Positions 40,763 to 48,928 of a stretch of 64,000 nucleotides of DNA are shown piece after piece; the stretch's first letter is position 1, and each line of letters opens with the position of its first letter. Position numbers and translations under genes: made by a program. Under the pieces are notes generated by a model. The model worked only from the letters and a program-made list of their open reading frames with translations. It was not told where the DNA came from and ran no database searches. Source of the stretch: a virus; the IMG/VR virus record IMGVR_UViG_3300036857_000203, positions 1-64,000 of that record; one strand, 5' to 3'.

Positions 40763-40894
40763 TCATGGCGGCCAGCGCCTGCGATTTCGGCGGGCAATGT
40801 GGACCAGATGATGATGAACCGCGACCGAGACCCAGAAGCCCAGGTTGAACATGATCGTGCTCCACAGGAACAGCCATGCCCAGAAGTCTTCCAT
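40763..40894 (-). CDS. 43-residue membrane protein
   Basis: ATG 40894 with a strong GGGAGGGGG ribosome site. One hydrophobic helix (MEDFWAWLFLWSTIMFNLGF) then a His/Arg-rich tail. The terminator-like hairpin lies just upstream, so it may need read-through. Confidence 0.6.
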   Translation of the reverse strand: MEDFWAWLFLWSTIMFNLGFWVSVAVHHHLVHIARRNRRRWPP

Positions 40895-40907
40895 AACCCC
40901 CTCCCTC

Positions 40908-41027
40908 AGAAAGAAACCGCCGCCGGGTACGGACTGGGTTCCCGGCGGCGGCGGCTGTTCCCCTACGTAGGCGTACGACGCGGGAACAGTGCGGCAACGG
41001 CTTTGCATAGCATGGTAGACGACACTA
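40908..41027 (-). ncRNA. Candidate structured small RNA or attenuator leader
   Basis: A transcript from the promoter at 41034-41061 would run ~120 bases to the terminator and carries no gene. It can form GCATAG/CTATGC (41030-41005), CTGTTCCC/GGGAACAG (40989-40955, perfect 8 bp, with an inner CGTA/TACG pair) and the terminal GC hairpin. Promoter, compact folding and a terminator are all present. It could be an sRNA or a conditional leader of the 43-residue gene. Confidence 0.5.
40917..40951 (-). terminator. Intrinsic terminator on minus strand
   Basis: CCGCCGCCGGG pairs perfectly with CCCGGCGGCGG (11 bp, 13-base loop), and the leftward transcript continues with TTTCTTTCT. This is the clearest intrinsic terminator in the window. 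It sits only 22 bases before the start codon of the 43-residue gene. Confidence 0.75.
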
Positions 41028-41033
41028 TGCACG

Positions 41034-41061
41034 CATATACCTGTGGATAAACGTATGTCAG
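41034..41061 (-). promoter_or_regulatory. Leftward promoter of the hairpin RNA
   Basis: On the minus strand CTGACA (41061-41056), 16 bases, TATATG (41039-41034). It follows the stop of the 121-residue gene. Confidence 0.5.
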
Positions 41062-41081
41062 GTACCCGACCCCCAAACGGG

Positions 41082-41447
41082 TCAACGGTCATGGCCAAAC
41101 AGCTTCTTCATCGCTTCGTTCCACTTCAGGTGCGCAGCCTGCAGCGCTGCGCTGGGCGGCCGGTCGGCAAGCCGCAGATCGGCCATCAAACCGTCGATCA
41201 GCACCGTCGAGGTGTTCAGGGCGTTGCCGAGAAGCGTATTGCGCTCGACGTGCTGCGCCAGATTCTGCGCCATGAACTTGTAGGCCATGTCCTTGCGCTT
41301 CACCTCCTCTTCCAGGCCAGCGATCTTGCCGTGGGCGGCATGTAGCTCCTGCTCCAGCTGCTTGATCTCGAAACTGTGCACATTGGCCCGCTCACGCAGC
41401 TCTTTCGTCAGGTCCTCAAGGTCCTGGGCGTGGTCCTCCTCGCTCAC
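41082..41447 (-). CDS. Coiled-coil protein, paralogue of 41692 gene
   Basis: 121 residues from GTG 41447 (GAAGGAACGC upstream). A coiled coil (HSFEIKQLEQELHAAHGKIA) is followed by NALNTSTVLIDGLMADL, then AALQAAHLKWNEAMKKLFGH. The C-terminal 45 residues align with the next-upstream gene (ALxxSxxLIxxLMxxL, AHxxWxxAMxxI). Function unknown. Confidence 0.65.
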   Translation of the reverse strand: MSEEDHAQDLEDLTKELRERANVHSFEIKQLEQELHAAHGKIAGLEEEVKRKDMAYKFMAQNLAQHVERNTLLGNALNTSTVLIDGLMADLRLADRPPSAALQAAHLKWNEAMKKLFGHDR

Positions 41448-41458
41448 TTTGCGTTCCT

Positions 41459-41692
41459 TCAGCGCCGGATCGCCTGCATCGCCCGCCTCCAGGCCTCGTG
41501 CGCGGTCGCCAGCCCGGGGCTCATCACCTGTCCCTCTGGTAGCCATAGCATCAGCGCCTCGATCAGCTGGCAGGAACGATCGAGCGCGTGGATCACCAAC
41601 GCAGCATCGCGCCGGCATGCTGCCAGCTCGTCCTTGAGCTGCGCGACCTCGTGCAGTGCCTCGACCCCGTCGTCCATGCCCGCTGCTACCAT
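41459..41692 (-). CDS. Small helical protein, paralogue of 41447 gene
   Basis: 77 residues from ATG 41692 (ATG 41677 is also possible). VAQLKDELAACRRDAALVIH, ALDRSCQLIEALMLWLPEGQ, TAHEAWRRAMQAIRR. Lacks the long coiled coil of its paralogue. Divergent from the ribbon-helix-helix gene across a 38-base promoter gap. Confidence 0.6.
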   Translation of the reverse strand: MVAAGMDDGVEALHEVAQLKDELAACRRDAALVIHALDRSCQLIEALMLWLPEGQVMSPGLATAHEAWRRAMQAIRR

Positions 41693-41695
41693 GTA

Positions 41696-41724
41696 TTGAT
41701 TATGGATACAACGGCGCGTATTGT
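41696..41724 (+). promoter_or_regulatory. Rightward promoter of RHH gene (leaderless)
   Basis: TTGATT (41696-41701), 17 bases, TATTGT (41719-41724). ATG 41731 is 7 bases after the -10 box, so transcription would begin at or next to the start codon. No ribosome site is present. Confidence 0.55.
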
Positions 41725-41730
41725 CGAATC

Positions 41731-41931
41731 ATGGGGACAAAGCGCAAGCTTCCCACCGGGCCGGTCAAGGCCCTGCGCTCGTCGGCGATGATGATCCGCG
41801 TCACCGACGTCCAACGCCGCGCCTTCGAACGCCGGGCATCGATGTCGGGGCTCAGCACATCGTCGTGGGCCCGGATGATCCTGCTGCGGCAGGTCTCGCG
41901 CGAGGAATTGGAGGAGGGAGACGAGAAATGA
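41731..41931 (+). CDS. Ribbon-helix-helix regulator
   Basis: 66 residues. SSAMMIRVTDVQRRAFERRA gives the strand and first helix, STSSWARMILLRQVSREELE the second helix, as in MobC- or Arc-like RHH proteins. A leaderless message from the promoter overlapping its upstream gap suggests autoregulation. The stop overlaps the Acb2-like start (ATGA), so it leads the packaging operon. Confidence 0.65.
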   Translation: MGTKRKLPTGPVKALRSSAMMIRVTDVQRRAFERRASMSGLSTSSWARMILLRQVSREELEEGDEK

Positions 41932-42224
41932 GCCTGGGTGAAGATCGCGTGCGGCTGGGGTTCAATCCCTCAGCGGATAACGTGGTGGATCAGTTCAAGC
42001 GGATGACCGCAGATTTGATCGATGCGTGCAACGAGAACAACAGCATCGGCAAGTCCTCCGAAGAGGGCCGGCTGTGGGCATTGGCTATGACGTACTATGA
42101 GATCGCTGCGATGTTCGCGGTGAAAGCAGCAACCGCATCGCAGAAGCCGAGCATCGATCCTGCGGTGAAAGAATATCCCGCCGACCATCCGGCGTCCGGT
42201 GACCTCGGGAGCGTGCCGCTTTGA
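41928..42224 (+). CDS. Acb2/Tad1-type cyclic-nucleotide sponge candidate
   Basis: 98 residues from ATG 41928 (ATGA junction). The pattern DRVRLGFNPSADNVV, KRMTADLIDACNE, RLWALAMTYYEIAAMFAVKA is that of the Acb2 family: R-V-x-F-N-P-S, a LID helix, and an E-x(2)-AMxAVKA end. Members are short helical proteins that form hexamers, bind CBASS or Thoeris signalling nucleotides and so block host abortive defence. The last 25 residues are a flexible tail. I infer the same role here; the binding residues were not checked against a structure. Confidence 0.75.
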   Translation: MSLGEDRVRLGFNPSADNVVDQFKRMTADLIDACNENNSIGKSSEEGRLWALAMTYYEIAAMFAVKAATASQKPSIDPAVKEYPADHPASGDLGSVPL

Positions 42225-42688
42225 GCTGGGTTGACGGCGAGGCGGCCTGGATTGCCGCGCACTATCTGCATGGCCACACCCAGCGCCAGATTGCCGATGA
42301 GCTGGGGCTTACTCCCGCCTGCATCAATGTCCAGGTCAGAAGGTTCTGTGAAGTGTGGGCACGGCAATCGGTGGAGCTGGTCTACGACAGTGCGCGCAAG
42401 GTCGTCCTGCGCCGCGCACTCGATCGCTATCTCATTGGCGGCGGTGTGCCCATTAAGCCGGACACGGCGACTAAGCGCGCCTTGCTGCGGCCAATCCCGT
42501 ACTTCGATGAGACTTACAGCAAAGCGCGTTATGAGCACGCTTGGCTGTTGCGGGCCGAGGGCGAATCCCTGCAAGTGATCGGAGATCGCGTCGGGGTCAG
42601 CAGGGAGCGGGCGGGCCAGATGATCCTGAAGTACGGCCGGACCATGACGTGGGCGATGCTGCGCACCCGGTTCAGGATTGCAGCATGA
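42221..42688 (+). CDS. Double helix-turn-helix protein before TerL, small-terminase candidate
   Basis: 155 residues from TTG 42221. Two HTH-like segments, TQRQIADELGLTPACINVQV and SLQVIGDRVGVSRERAGQMI (sigma-4-like), flank a basic helical part. Position immediately before and coupled to the large terminase (ATGA) is the usual place for a DNA-recognising small terminase. A transcription factor is the alternative. Confidence 0.6.
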   Translation: MSWVDGEAAWIAAHYLHGHTQRQIADELGLTPACINVQVRRFCEVWARQSVELVYDSARKVVLRRALDRYLIGGGVPIKPDTATKRALLRPIPYFDETYSKARYEHAWLLRAEGESLQVIGDRVGVSRERAGQMILKYGRTMTWAMLRTRFRIAA

Positions 42689-44409
42689 CCGACACTGCCG
42701 TCGCAGCGCTCAACACCGGGCTCGATAAGTTTCCGATCACCGAGCAGCAGGCGCTTGAGACGCTCAAGACGCTCAAGGCGGAGATCGCCGTCCGCGCCAA
42801 TCGCAAGAAGCAGGCCAAGGCCGGCGGGCTGATCGAGTTCGTGCGCTACTTCTGGAGCGTGCTGGAGCCCGAGACCAAGATGGTCGAAGGCTGGCTCCTG
42901 GAAGCCATCTGCGAGCACCTGGAAGCGATTACCTTCGGCAAGATCACGCGCTGCCTGATCAACGTGCCGCCAGGATCGATGAAGTCGCTCATGGTGAACG
43001 TGTTCTGGCCCGCCTGGGAATGGGGGCCGATGAACATGCCGCACCTGCGCTACGTCTCTTTCAGTTATTCGAGCGGCCTGACCGAGCGCGATAACACCAA
43101 GTTCCGCAAGCTGGTGATGAGTGAGAAGTACAAGGAGCTGTGGGGTGAAAGGTTCAACCTTGAGAAGGAAGGCGAGATCAAGATCACCAACGACAAGACG
43201 GGGTCGAAGTTCGCGTCGTCGGTCAAGGGCATCGGAACCGGAGAGCGTGGAGATCGCGTGGTCATCGATGACCCTCACGATGTTCATAAGAGCGAATCAG
43301 ACGTGGTTCGAACTGACACCGTGCGCTGGTTTCGAGAGACGATCACGGATCGACTTAACAACCTTGACGACAGTGCCATCATCATCATTATGCAGCGCGT
43401 TCATCAGTCTGATATCAGCGGCTTTATCCTTGAGCAGGGTTGGGCGTACTGCCACCTCATGGTCCCCATGGAGTTCGAAGCCGGACGTGAGCCATTCAAT
43501 CCGCTCGGCTGGAAGGACCCGCGCACCGAAGATGGCGATCTCGCATGGCCCGAACGTTTCTCCCCCGAAGCGGTCGCCAACATCGAGCGCGAGAAGGGCA
43601 GCTTCGCCTACGCCGGGCAGTATCAGCAAAGACCTTCGCCCCGAGGGGGAGGAATAATCCAGCGCAACTGGTGGCGACCCTACACTGAAGCTGAATGCCC
43701 AAAGTTCGGCGTCCCGTGGCCGAAGTTTCCGGTGATGAGCTACACCGTGCTCTCGCTCGACACCGCGCAGACCGAGAAGAAGCAGAACGATCCCACGGCG
43801 GGCGTCGTGTTGGGTGTGTGCCGCGACATCTGGGAGAACCGGAGATTAATACTCATGTGGGCGTGGGCGGAACGCCTGGAGCTGTACGAGCTGGTCAAGA
43901 AGATCGAGGAAACCTGCAAGAAGTTCAAGGTCGACCGGGTTCTGATCGAGGACAAAGCCTCGGGTTATCCGGTCAGCCAGGAGCTGCGCCGTCGCGGGAG
44001 AGTGATCTCCGATGTGATGAGCCACAACCCCAAGACCGCCGACCGCGCTGACTTCGGTGTGACGCTCATTACGCCGGAAGGCGATCACGTCGCCCGCGCC
44101 TATGCCTGCCAGAACCTGTTCGAGTGCGGAATGATCTATGCCCCGGCCGAGGGCACCGGCATGGGCGACTTCCTGTTCAAGGATTGGGCCGATCGCGTCA
44201 TTGGCGAGCTGGCCGACATGCCCAAGGGCACGCACGATGATCTTGCGGATGCCATGACCCAGGCGCTCACGCATATGCGGAAATTGGGCCTCGCGACCCT
44301 GCCGGACGAGGACGAGCTGGAGGATCTGATCGAGAAGAAGACCTACCGGCGCGAGCCCTCTCCATTGTATCCGGCTTACGGCGGCGGATTGACCATTCCC
44401 CTGCGATAA
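42685..44409 (+). CDS. terL: Large terminase subunit
   Basis: 574 residues from ATG 42685 overlapping the upstream stop; the frame runs earlier to 42541 but that part lies inside the previous gene. VPPGSMKS (94-101) is the terminase Walker A variant, VVIDDPHD (about 192-199) Walker B. MQRVHQSD follows as coupling motif. The RNase H-like nuclease is seen in SLDTAQ (about 357), LIEDKASG (about 421) and THDDLADAM (about 515). It powers DNA translocation into the prohead and cuts concatemers. Confidence 0.95.
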   Translation: MTDTAVAALNTGLDKFPITEQQALETLKTLKAEIAVRANRKKQAKAGGLIEFVRYFWSVLEPETKMVEGWLLEAICEHLEAITFGKITRCLINVPPGSMKSLMVNVFWPAWEWGPMNMPHLRYVSFSYSSGLTERDNTKFRKLVMSEKYKELWGERFNLEKEGEIKITNDKTGSKFASSVKGIGTGERGDRVVIDDPHDVHKSESDVVRTDTVRWFRETITDRLNNLDDSAIIIIMQRVHQSDISGFILEQGWAYCHLMVPMEFEAGREPFNPLGWKDPRTEDGDLAWPERFSPEAVANIEREKGSFAYAGQYQQRPSPRGGGIIQRNWWRPYTEAECPKFGVPWPKFPVMSYTVLSLDTAQTEKKQNDPTAGVVLGVCRDIWENRRLILMWAWAERLELYELVKKIEETCKKFKVDRVLIEDKASGYPVSQELRRRGRVISDVMSHNPKTADRADFGVTLITPEGDHVARAYACQNLFECGMIYAPAEGTGMGDFLFKDWADRVIGELADMPKGTHDDLADAMTQALTHMRKLGLATLPDEDELEDLIEKKTYRREPSPLYPAYGGGLTIPLR

Positions 44410-44423
44410 TTGGAGTTACGTGG

Positions 44424-44729
44424 ATGATTGCGGATATTCGTGATACCGACGAGGTCGACTTCCTGCGGCATTGGTCGGAACGGGTCTGGGACACCGTGCA
44501 GCTCGCGCAGATCAAGGCCATCGAAGAGCAGATGGTCAACTACGCCATGACGGCGTGGCGGCCGGCAGGAAGCATCCTCCCACCAAGCGACATCCTCATT
44601 ATCTGCGCGTGCGAAGAGGGCGTGGTGCTGATGGTGCAGAACCAGTTCGGCGAGTGGCGCACCTCGGAGGGCAAGCCGCACAAACCCCCCAGGGCTTGGA
44701 TGCCCTGCCCGGCGCCCCCCAAGGCTTAG
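44424..44729 (+). CDS. DUF551-like small protein
   Basis: 101 residues. PPSDILIICACEEGVVLMVQ, then EWRTSEGKPHKPPRAWMPCP ends like DUF551 proteins (xxxWMPxPxPP). The N-terminal 45 residues are helical. Function unknown; between terminase and virion genes. Confidence 0.6.
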   Translation: MIADIRDTDEVDFLRHWSERVWDTVQLAQIKAIEEQMVNYAMTAWRPAGSILPPSDILIICACEEGVVLMVQNQFGEWRTSEGKPHKPPRAWMPCPAPPKA

Positions 44730-44803
44730 TGTAAGCCTAGCGAATCGCCGGCATTACGGTAGACTGCCGCCCGATCCTCCTTTGAGGGAGCGCGGGCTGG
44801 GTC

Positions 44804-45775
44804 ATGCTGATTCTTGCCTCTACCAGTGACAAGCTGCGGGTGAACTGCAGCGCCGGCACTGTCAATATCCATGCCAGCTGGCTCGACAACGTGTCGGGGG
44901 CGGTCAATCCGGGCCGGACCAATACCACGCTCACGGGCGCCGGCACCTTCGACGTCGTGGCGGCACCGGCCGCTGGCGTGTTCCGCAACGTCAAGACGCT
45001 CTATGTGCATAATCTCGACGCCACCAGCAAGGACATCACCGTCATCCACACCGACGGCACCATCGTCGCCGAGCTGTACAAGACTACGCTGGCCGGGCAC
45101 GCGACACTCTCTTACATCGACGAGCTGGGCTTCGTCAGCGACCTGTCGGCCACCCAGCTGGTTGAAGGGCTGGTGCGGCGTTGGACCTTCACCAAGATCA
45201 CCGCCACCAACGCGGCATGGCCGGTCCCAGCCGGAACCAGGGAGCTGAAGGTCGAGGCGTGGGGCGGCGGCTCGTCCGGTGCCGGCGCATCCGCTGGCTG
45301 GCGCGGCGCGGGCGGCGGTGGCGGCGGCTACGTGTGCAAGTTCTACAGCGGCATCATGGATGCGACCCTGAACATCACCATCGGTCAGGGCGGCCCTGGT
45401 GCCGGCGACGGCTCCAACGGCAACCCTGGCGCCAGCACCACGGTGGTCGGCGCCAACCTGGGCACCTTGACGGCCGGCGGCGGCCTGCCGGCTCCCCGCA
45501 CCGGGCGCTCGGAGGGCGGCTCTGGCGGCGGTGCCAGCGGCGGAGACATCAACATCAATGGCGGCGACGGTTACGCCAATGCCTTCAACTTCAACGATAG
45601 TCCTGACGGCATCTACGGCTTCGGCGGCGACTCGCCGCGTGGCGGCATGGGCGGCAAGGCCAATGTCACCACTCCCGGAGGCATCCCCGGTGGCGGCGGG
45701 GCCGGCGCCAACCATCCCGGCGGCACCAGTAGCGGCGCCGGGGCGCGCGGCGAGGTGCATATCTTCTCGCGATAG
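44804..45775 (+). CDS. Glycine-rich virion protein, long copy of a paralogous pair
   Basis: 323 residues. The first 115 residues (NIHASWLDNVSGAVNPGRTN, RNVKTLYVHNLDATSKDITV, IHTDGTIVAELYKTTLAGHA) are strand-rich and recur in the next gene. The C-terminal 190 residues are a glycine-rich domain (GGGSSGAGASAGWRGAGGGG) as in phage fibre or tip proteins. The portal gene follows. Probably a particle-surface protein. Confidence 0.7.
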   Translation: MLILASTSDKLRVNCSAGTVNIHASWLDNVSGAVNPGRTNTTLTGAGTFDVVAAPAAGVFRNVKTLYVHNLDATSKDITVIHTDGTIVAELYKTTLAGHATLSYIDELGFVSDLSATQLVEGLVRRWTFTKITATNAAWPVPAGTRELKVEAWGGGSSGAGASAGWRGAGGGGGGYVCKFYSGIMDATLNITIGQGGPGAGDGSNGNPGASTTVVGANLGTLTAGGGLPAPRTGRSEGGSGGGASGGDININGGDGYANAFNFNDSPDGIYGFGGDSPRGGMGGKANVTTPGGIPGGGGAGANHPGGTSSGAGARGEVHIFSR

Positions 45776-45800
45776 TGGGATACCCCAGGGGTAATGCAAG

Positions 45801-46154
45801 ATGCTGCTTCTGACCTCGGTCAATGATCTTCTGCAGATCGCGCTCAGCACAGCCGGGCCGGTCGACGTGCACACCAGCTGGGTCGATACCGTGACGGCGA
45901 CCGGAAGTATTACGCCTGGGCGCACCAATATTGCCGCGATCTCAGCCGGGCTGACGGTCGTCGTGAGCGCTCCTGTTGCCGGTGCCCAGCGTAACGTGAA
46001 GACCCTGCACATCCGCAACAAGAGTGCGGCACCATGTCAGGTGATTGTGATGCACAGCGACGGCACCAACACCGAGCACCTTTATGACACCACGCTTGGC
46101 GGTGGCGGCGCCCTGCAGTGCACCGACCAGGGCGGCTTCCGGTTATTGGGTTGA
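45801..46154 (+). CDS. Short paralogue of the glycine-rich virion protein
   Basis: 117 residues matching residues 1-115 of the preceding product: VHTSWVDTVTATGSITPGRT, RNVKTLHIRNKSAAPCQVIV, MHSDGTNTEHLYDTTLGGGG. It lacks the Gly-rich domain. A palindrome TACCCCAGGGGTA (45782-45794) sits just before the start. Confidence 0.7.
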   Translation: MLLLTSVNDLLQIALSTAGPVDVHTSWVDTVTATGSITPGRTNIAAISAGLTVVVSAPVAGAQRNVKTLHIRNKSAAPCQVIVMHSDGTNTEHLYDTTLGGGGALQCTDQGGFRLLG

Positions 46155-46166
46155 TGTGAGAGCCAG

Positions 46167-48461
46167 ATGGCAAACGGTGTCGCTCCCACCGAGCATTACC
46201 TCAACGAAAGCGACCACTACCGTAATCTGGCGCGCAATCTTGAGATCGACAGCGGCGGCCAGGAGGGCGGCGAGGACGATCTGACCGTCGTCGTCCAGCC
46301 TGAGGCCGAGGAGCCAGTCGAGCAGATCGGCATCGAGCGCGCCGACGGTGCGCTGATTATCCGCCTGGACGGCAAGCCCTTCGTGCGCGAGCCCAAGGTC
46401 GCCGCCAAGGAGCACGACGCGAATTTAGCCGAGTTCGTCGACCAGATCGAGCTGGCTCGCATCTGCGACGAACTCTTGAACGGCATCGACAGCGATCTGC
46501 AGACGAGACTGGAGTGGCTGGAGCGGCGTGCGGCCGGCATCAAGCACCTCGGGCTGAAGATCGAGAACCCGCGCTCGCCTTCGGCCGATGCCGATACCGC
46601 CGTCGAGGGGCAGGCCACCATCCGCTCTCCCGTCATGCTGGACGCGGTCTTGCGCTTCCAGGCCAACGCCCGGGGCGAGCTGCTCCCGGCCGGCGGCCCA
46701 GTGAAGATGCGCAATGACAGCATGCCGAAGACGCCCCATCGCGACTTCATGGAGCAGCAGATGCAGGTGCCGCGCGAGCGGCGCGGAGACGACCGGGACA
46801 TCCAGGCCGACGCCCTGGAGATGCTCTTTAACCGTTACCTGACTGAGGTCGACAAGGAGTACTACCCCGATACGACCCGCATGTTCTTCATGCAGGGCTA
46901 TGGCGGCTGCGGCTTCAAGAAGGTCTACCGCTGCCCGATCAGGCGCCGCCCAGTGTCACGCGCCATCGATGCCGCCGATATCATCGTGTCCGACAACGAG
47001 GTGTCGCTGCACGAGTGCGGAAGGGTCACGCATCGTATCGAAATGCGACAGAGCGTGATGCGACGCATGCAGCTCGCCGGCACGTATCAGGACATCGATC
47101 TCACCACGCCGGTCGGGCCACAGCCCGATGCCATGGAGCAGGCCGAGAGCGACGTCGCCGGCCTCGCCAGCTGGTCTCAGCGCCCGGAGGATTACAAGCA
47201 CTGCGTCTACGAGACTTATTGCGAGCTGGACATCGCCGGCTTCGAGCACACCGAGAATGGCAAGATCACAGGTCTGCCTCTCCCATACCGCGTTTCCATC
47301 GACAAAGATTCCCAGACCATCCTGGAAATCCGCCGTAATTGGGCCGAGAACGACGACCGCTACATCAAGCACATGCCGATCGTGAAGTACCCGTTCGTGG
47401 ACGGCATGGGTTTCTACGGCATCGGCCTCCTGCACATCATGGGCAATGCCACCGCCGCGATCACCACGGCGTGGCGGCTGGCGCTCGACAGCGCAGGGTT
47501 CGCGTCCTGGCCGGGCTTCCTCTACAGCGAGACCGTCGGTCGCCAGGACACCATGACCTTCCGGGTCGGCCTGGGCGCTGGCGTGCGAGTGAACACGGGC
47601 GGCCAGCCGATCGCCCAGCACATCATGGACCTGCCGTACAAAGACGTGACGGCGGGGCTGGTGCAGGTCACCACGCACATCGAAGAAGAGGCCCGCCGGG
47701 TTGGCGGGACGCCCGAGCTGATGGTGGGCGAGGGCCGCCAGGACGTGCCGGTGGGCACCACCATTGCGATGCTCGATCAGGCGGTGAAGGTCTTGGACTC
47801 TGTGCACAAGGGCATGCACATCGCCCAGGCCGAAGAGTTCGGGCTGATGCGCGAGCTGTTCAAGGAGGACCCCGACGCGCTCTTGTGTGCGGAGCCGCAG
47901 GAGGGCGCGGTCTGGCAGTGGCAGCGCGAGGACCTCGTCCGGGCGCTCAACGACTGCAACCTGACGCCGCAGGCCGACCCCAACACCCCATCACACACCA
48001 TAAGAGTGATGAAGGCGGTCGCCCTCGTGCAGCTCGTCCAGCTCAACCCGGCGATGTTCGACCTGCACGCCGTGGTGCGAAGAGTGTCTACCATGGTTGG
48101 CTTGGGCAACATCGATGAGCTGTTCGCGCCCCCGCAGGCGCAGCAGGACGCCAAGACCGCCGGCAAGGCGGCCGAGCTGGCGCAGAAGGCGCAGAAGCTG
48201 GCGGCCGACGAGCGTGACTCTCAGCGCAAGGCGGCACTCCAGCAGTTGGAGATGCAGCTCAAGGCGCTGGTCGAAAGCGCGACCATTCAGGACAACGCGG
48301 CCGAGAGACAATCGCGTGAGCGCATCGAGGGCGCGAAATTGAGCCAGAAGAGACTTGAATTGGCGCAATCGGCATTGGTTCATCCGACCGCGACTCCAGT
48401 AGCGCAAGAGTTTCCTGGTCTTCCGCCGGGTATGCAGCTGCCGAGGGGGAGGCTCATCTGA
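46167..48461 (+). CDS. Portal protein
   Basis: 764 residues, the size of podovirus (P22-like) portals. The N-terminal 100 residues are acidic. The core holds MEQQMQVPRERRGDDRDIQA and GYGGCGFKKVYRCPIRRRPV, with a long C-terminal helix (about 655-735, KAAELAQKAQKLAADERDSQ) forming the barrel. It follows terminase by two small genes and precedes scaffold and coat, the expected order. Twelve copies form the channel for DNA entry and exit. Confidence 0.87.
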   Translation: MANGVAPTEHYLNESDHYRNLARNLEIDSGGQEGGEDDLTVVVQPEAEEPVEQIGIERADGALIIRLDGKPFVREPKVAAKEHDANLAEFVDQIELARICDELLNGIDSDLQTRLEWLERRAAGIKHLGLKIENPRSPSADADTAVEGQATIRSPVMLDAVLRFQANARGELLPAGGPVKMRNDSMPKTPHRDFMEQQMQVPRERRGDDRDIQADALEMLFNRYLTEVDKEYYPDTTRMFFMQGYGGCGFKKVYRCPIRRRPVSRAIDAADIIVSDNEVSLHECGRVTHRIEMRQSVMRRMQLAGTYQDIDLTTPVGPQPDAMEQAESDVAGLASWSQRPEDYKHCVYETYCELDIAGFEHTENGKITGLPLPYRVSIDKDSQTILEIRRNWAENDDRYIKHMPIVKYPFVDGMGFYGIGLLHIMGNATAAITTAWRLALDSAGFASWPGFLYSETVGRQDTMTFRVGLGAGVRVNTGGQPIAQHIMDLPYKDVTAGLVQVTTHIEEEARRVGGTPELMVGEGRQDVPVGTTIAMLDQAVKVLDSVHKGMHIAQAEEFGLMRELFKEDPDALLCAEPQEGAVWQWQREDLVRALNDCNLTPQADPNTPSHTIRVMKAVALVQLVQLNPAMFDLHAVVRRVSTMVGLGNIDELFAPPQAQQDAKTAGKAAELAQKAQKLAADERDSQRKAALQQLEMQLKALVESATIQDNAAERQSRERIEGAKLSQKRLELAQSALVHPTATPVAQEFPGLPPGMQLPRGRLI

Positions 48462-48490
48462 CGAAGACACACCTCGATGCTCGCAAGGGA

Positions 48491-48928
48491 ATGGAGACGC
48501 CTGAGTATAGGGCATGGCTGAACATGCGCCGTCGTTGCCGCGCTAAGAACCGCTGGAGCTACAAGTATTACGGCGGGCGTGGCATCAAGATATGCGAGCG
48601 CTGGAGCAGCTATGAGAACTTCTTGGCTGACATGGGCCGCAAGCCATCACCGGCTCACAGCTTGGACCGGATCAATAACGACGGGGACTACGAGCCCGGT
48701 AACTGTCAGTGGGCGACATCAGTGCAACAGGTGCGGAATCGTCGTCACCCCGCGGGTCCTTCCGGGGCCAGAGGGGTCCTGATCAAGCGAGACCCGCGAG
48801 GTTACGTCTATATCCATGCGCGAATCTGGCAGAACGGTCGTCTCCGTCAGCTTGGCGCGTTCAATACTGTGGAAGAGGCGGCAGCGGCCTATGATGCTGC
48901 AAAGCGCGAATCAGGAGGCCTCCGATGA
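48491..48928 (+). CDS. HNH homing-type endonuclease with AP2-like C-terminus
   Basis: 145 residues from ATG 48491; a CTG 33 bases upstream is in frame. PEYRAWLNMRRRCRAKN, SLDRINNDGDYEPGNCQWAT and QVRNRR are the HNH motifs of this group. RGYVYIHARIWQNGRLRQLG, AFNTVEEAAAAYDAAKRES form an AP2-like module. It sits between portal and the next virion gene, a typical place for a mobile nuclease, and ends in an ATGA junction. Confidence 0.8.
   Translation: METPEYRAWLNMRRRCRAKNRWSYKYYGGRGIKICERWSSYENFLADMGRKPSPAHSLDRINNDGDYEPGNCQWATSVQQVRNRRHPAGPSGARGVLIKRDPRGYVYIHARIWQNGRLRQLGAFNTVEEAAAAYDAAKRESGGLR

Noticed and set aside
44726-46021. 431-codon leftward open frame
   Set aside because: Antisense to the paralogous glycine-rich virion genes, which align to each other in the + frame.
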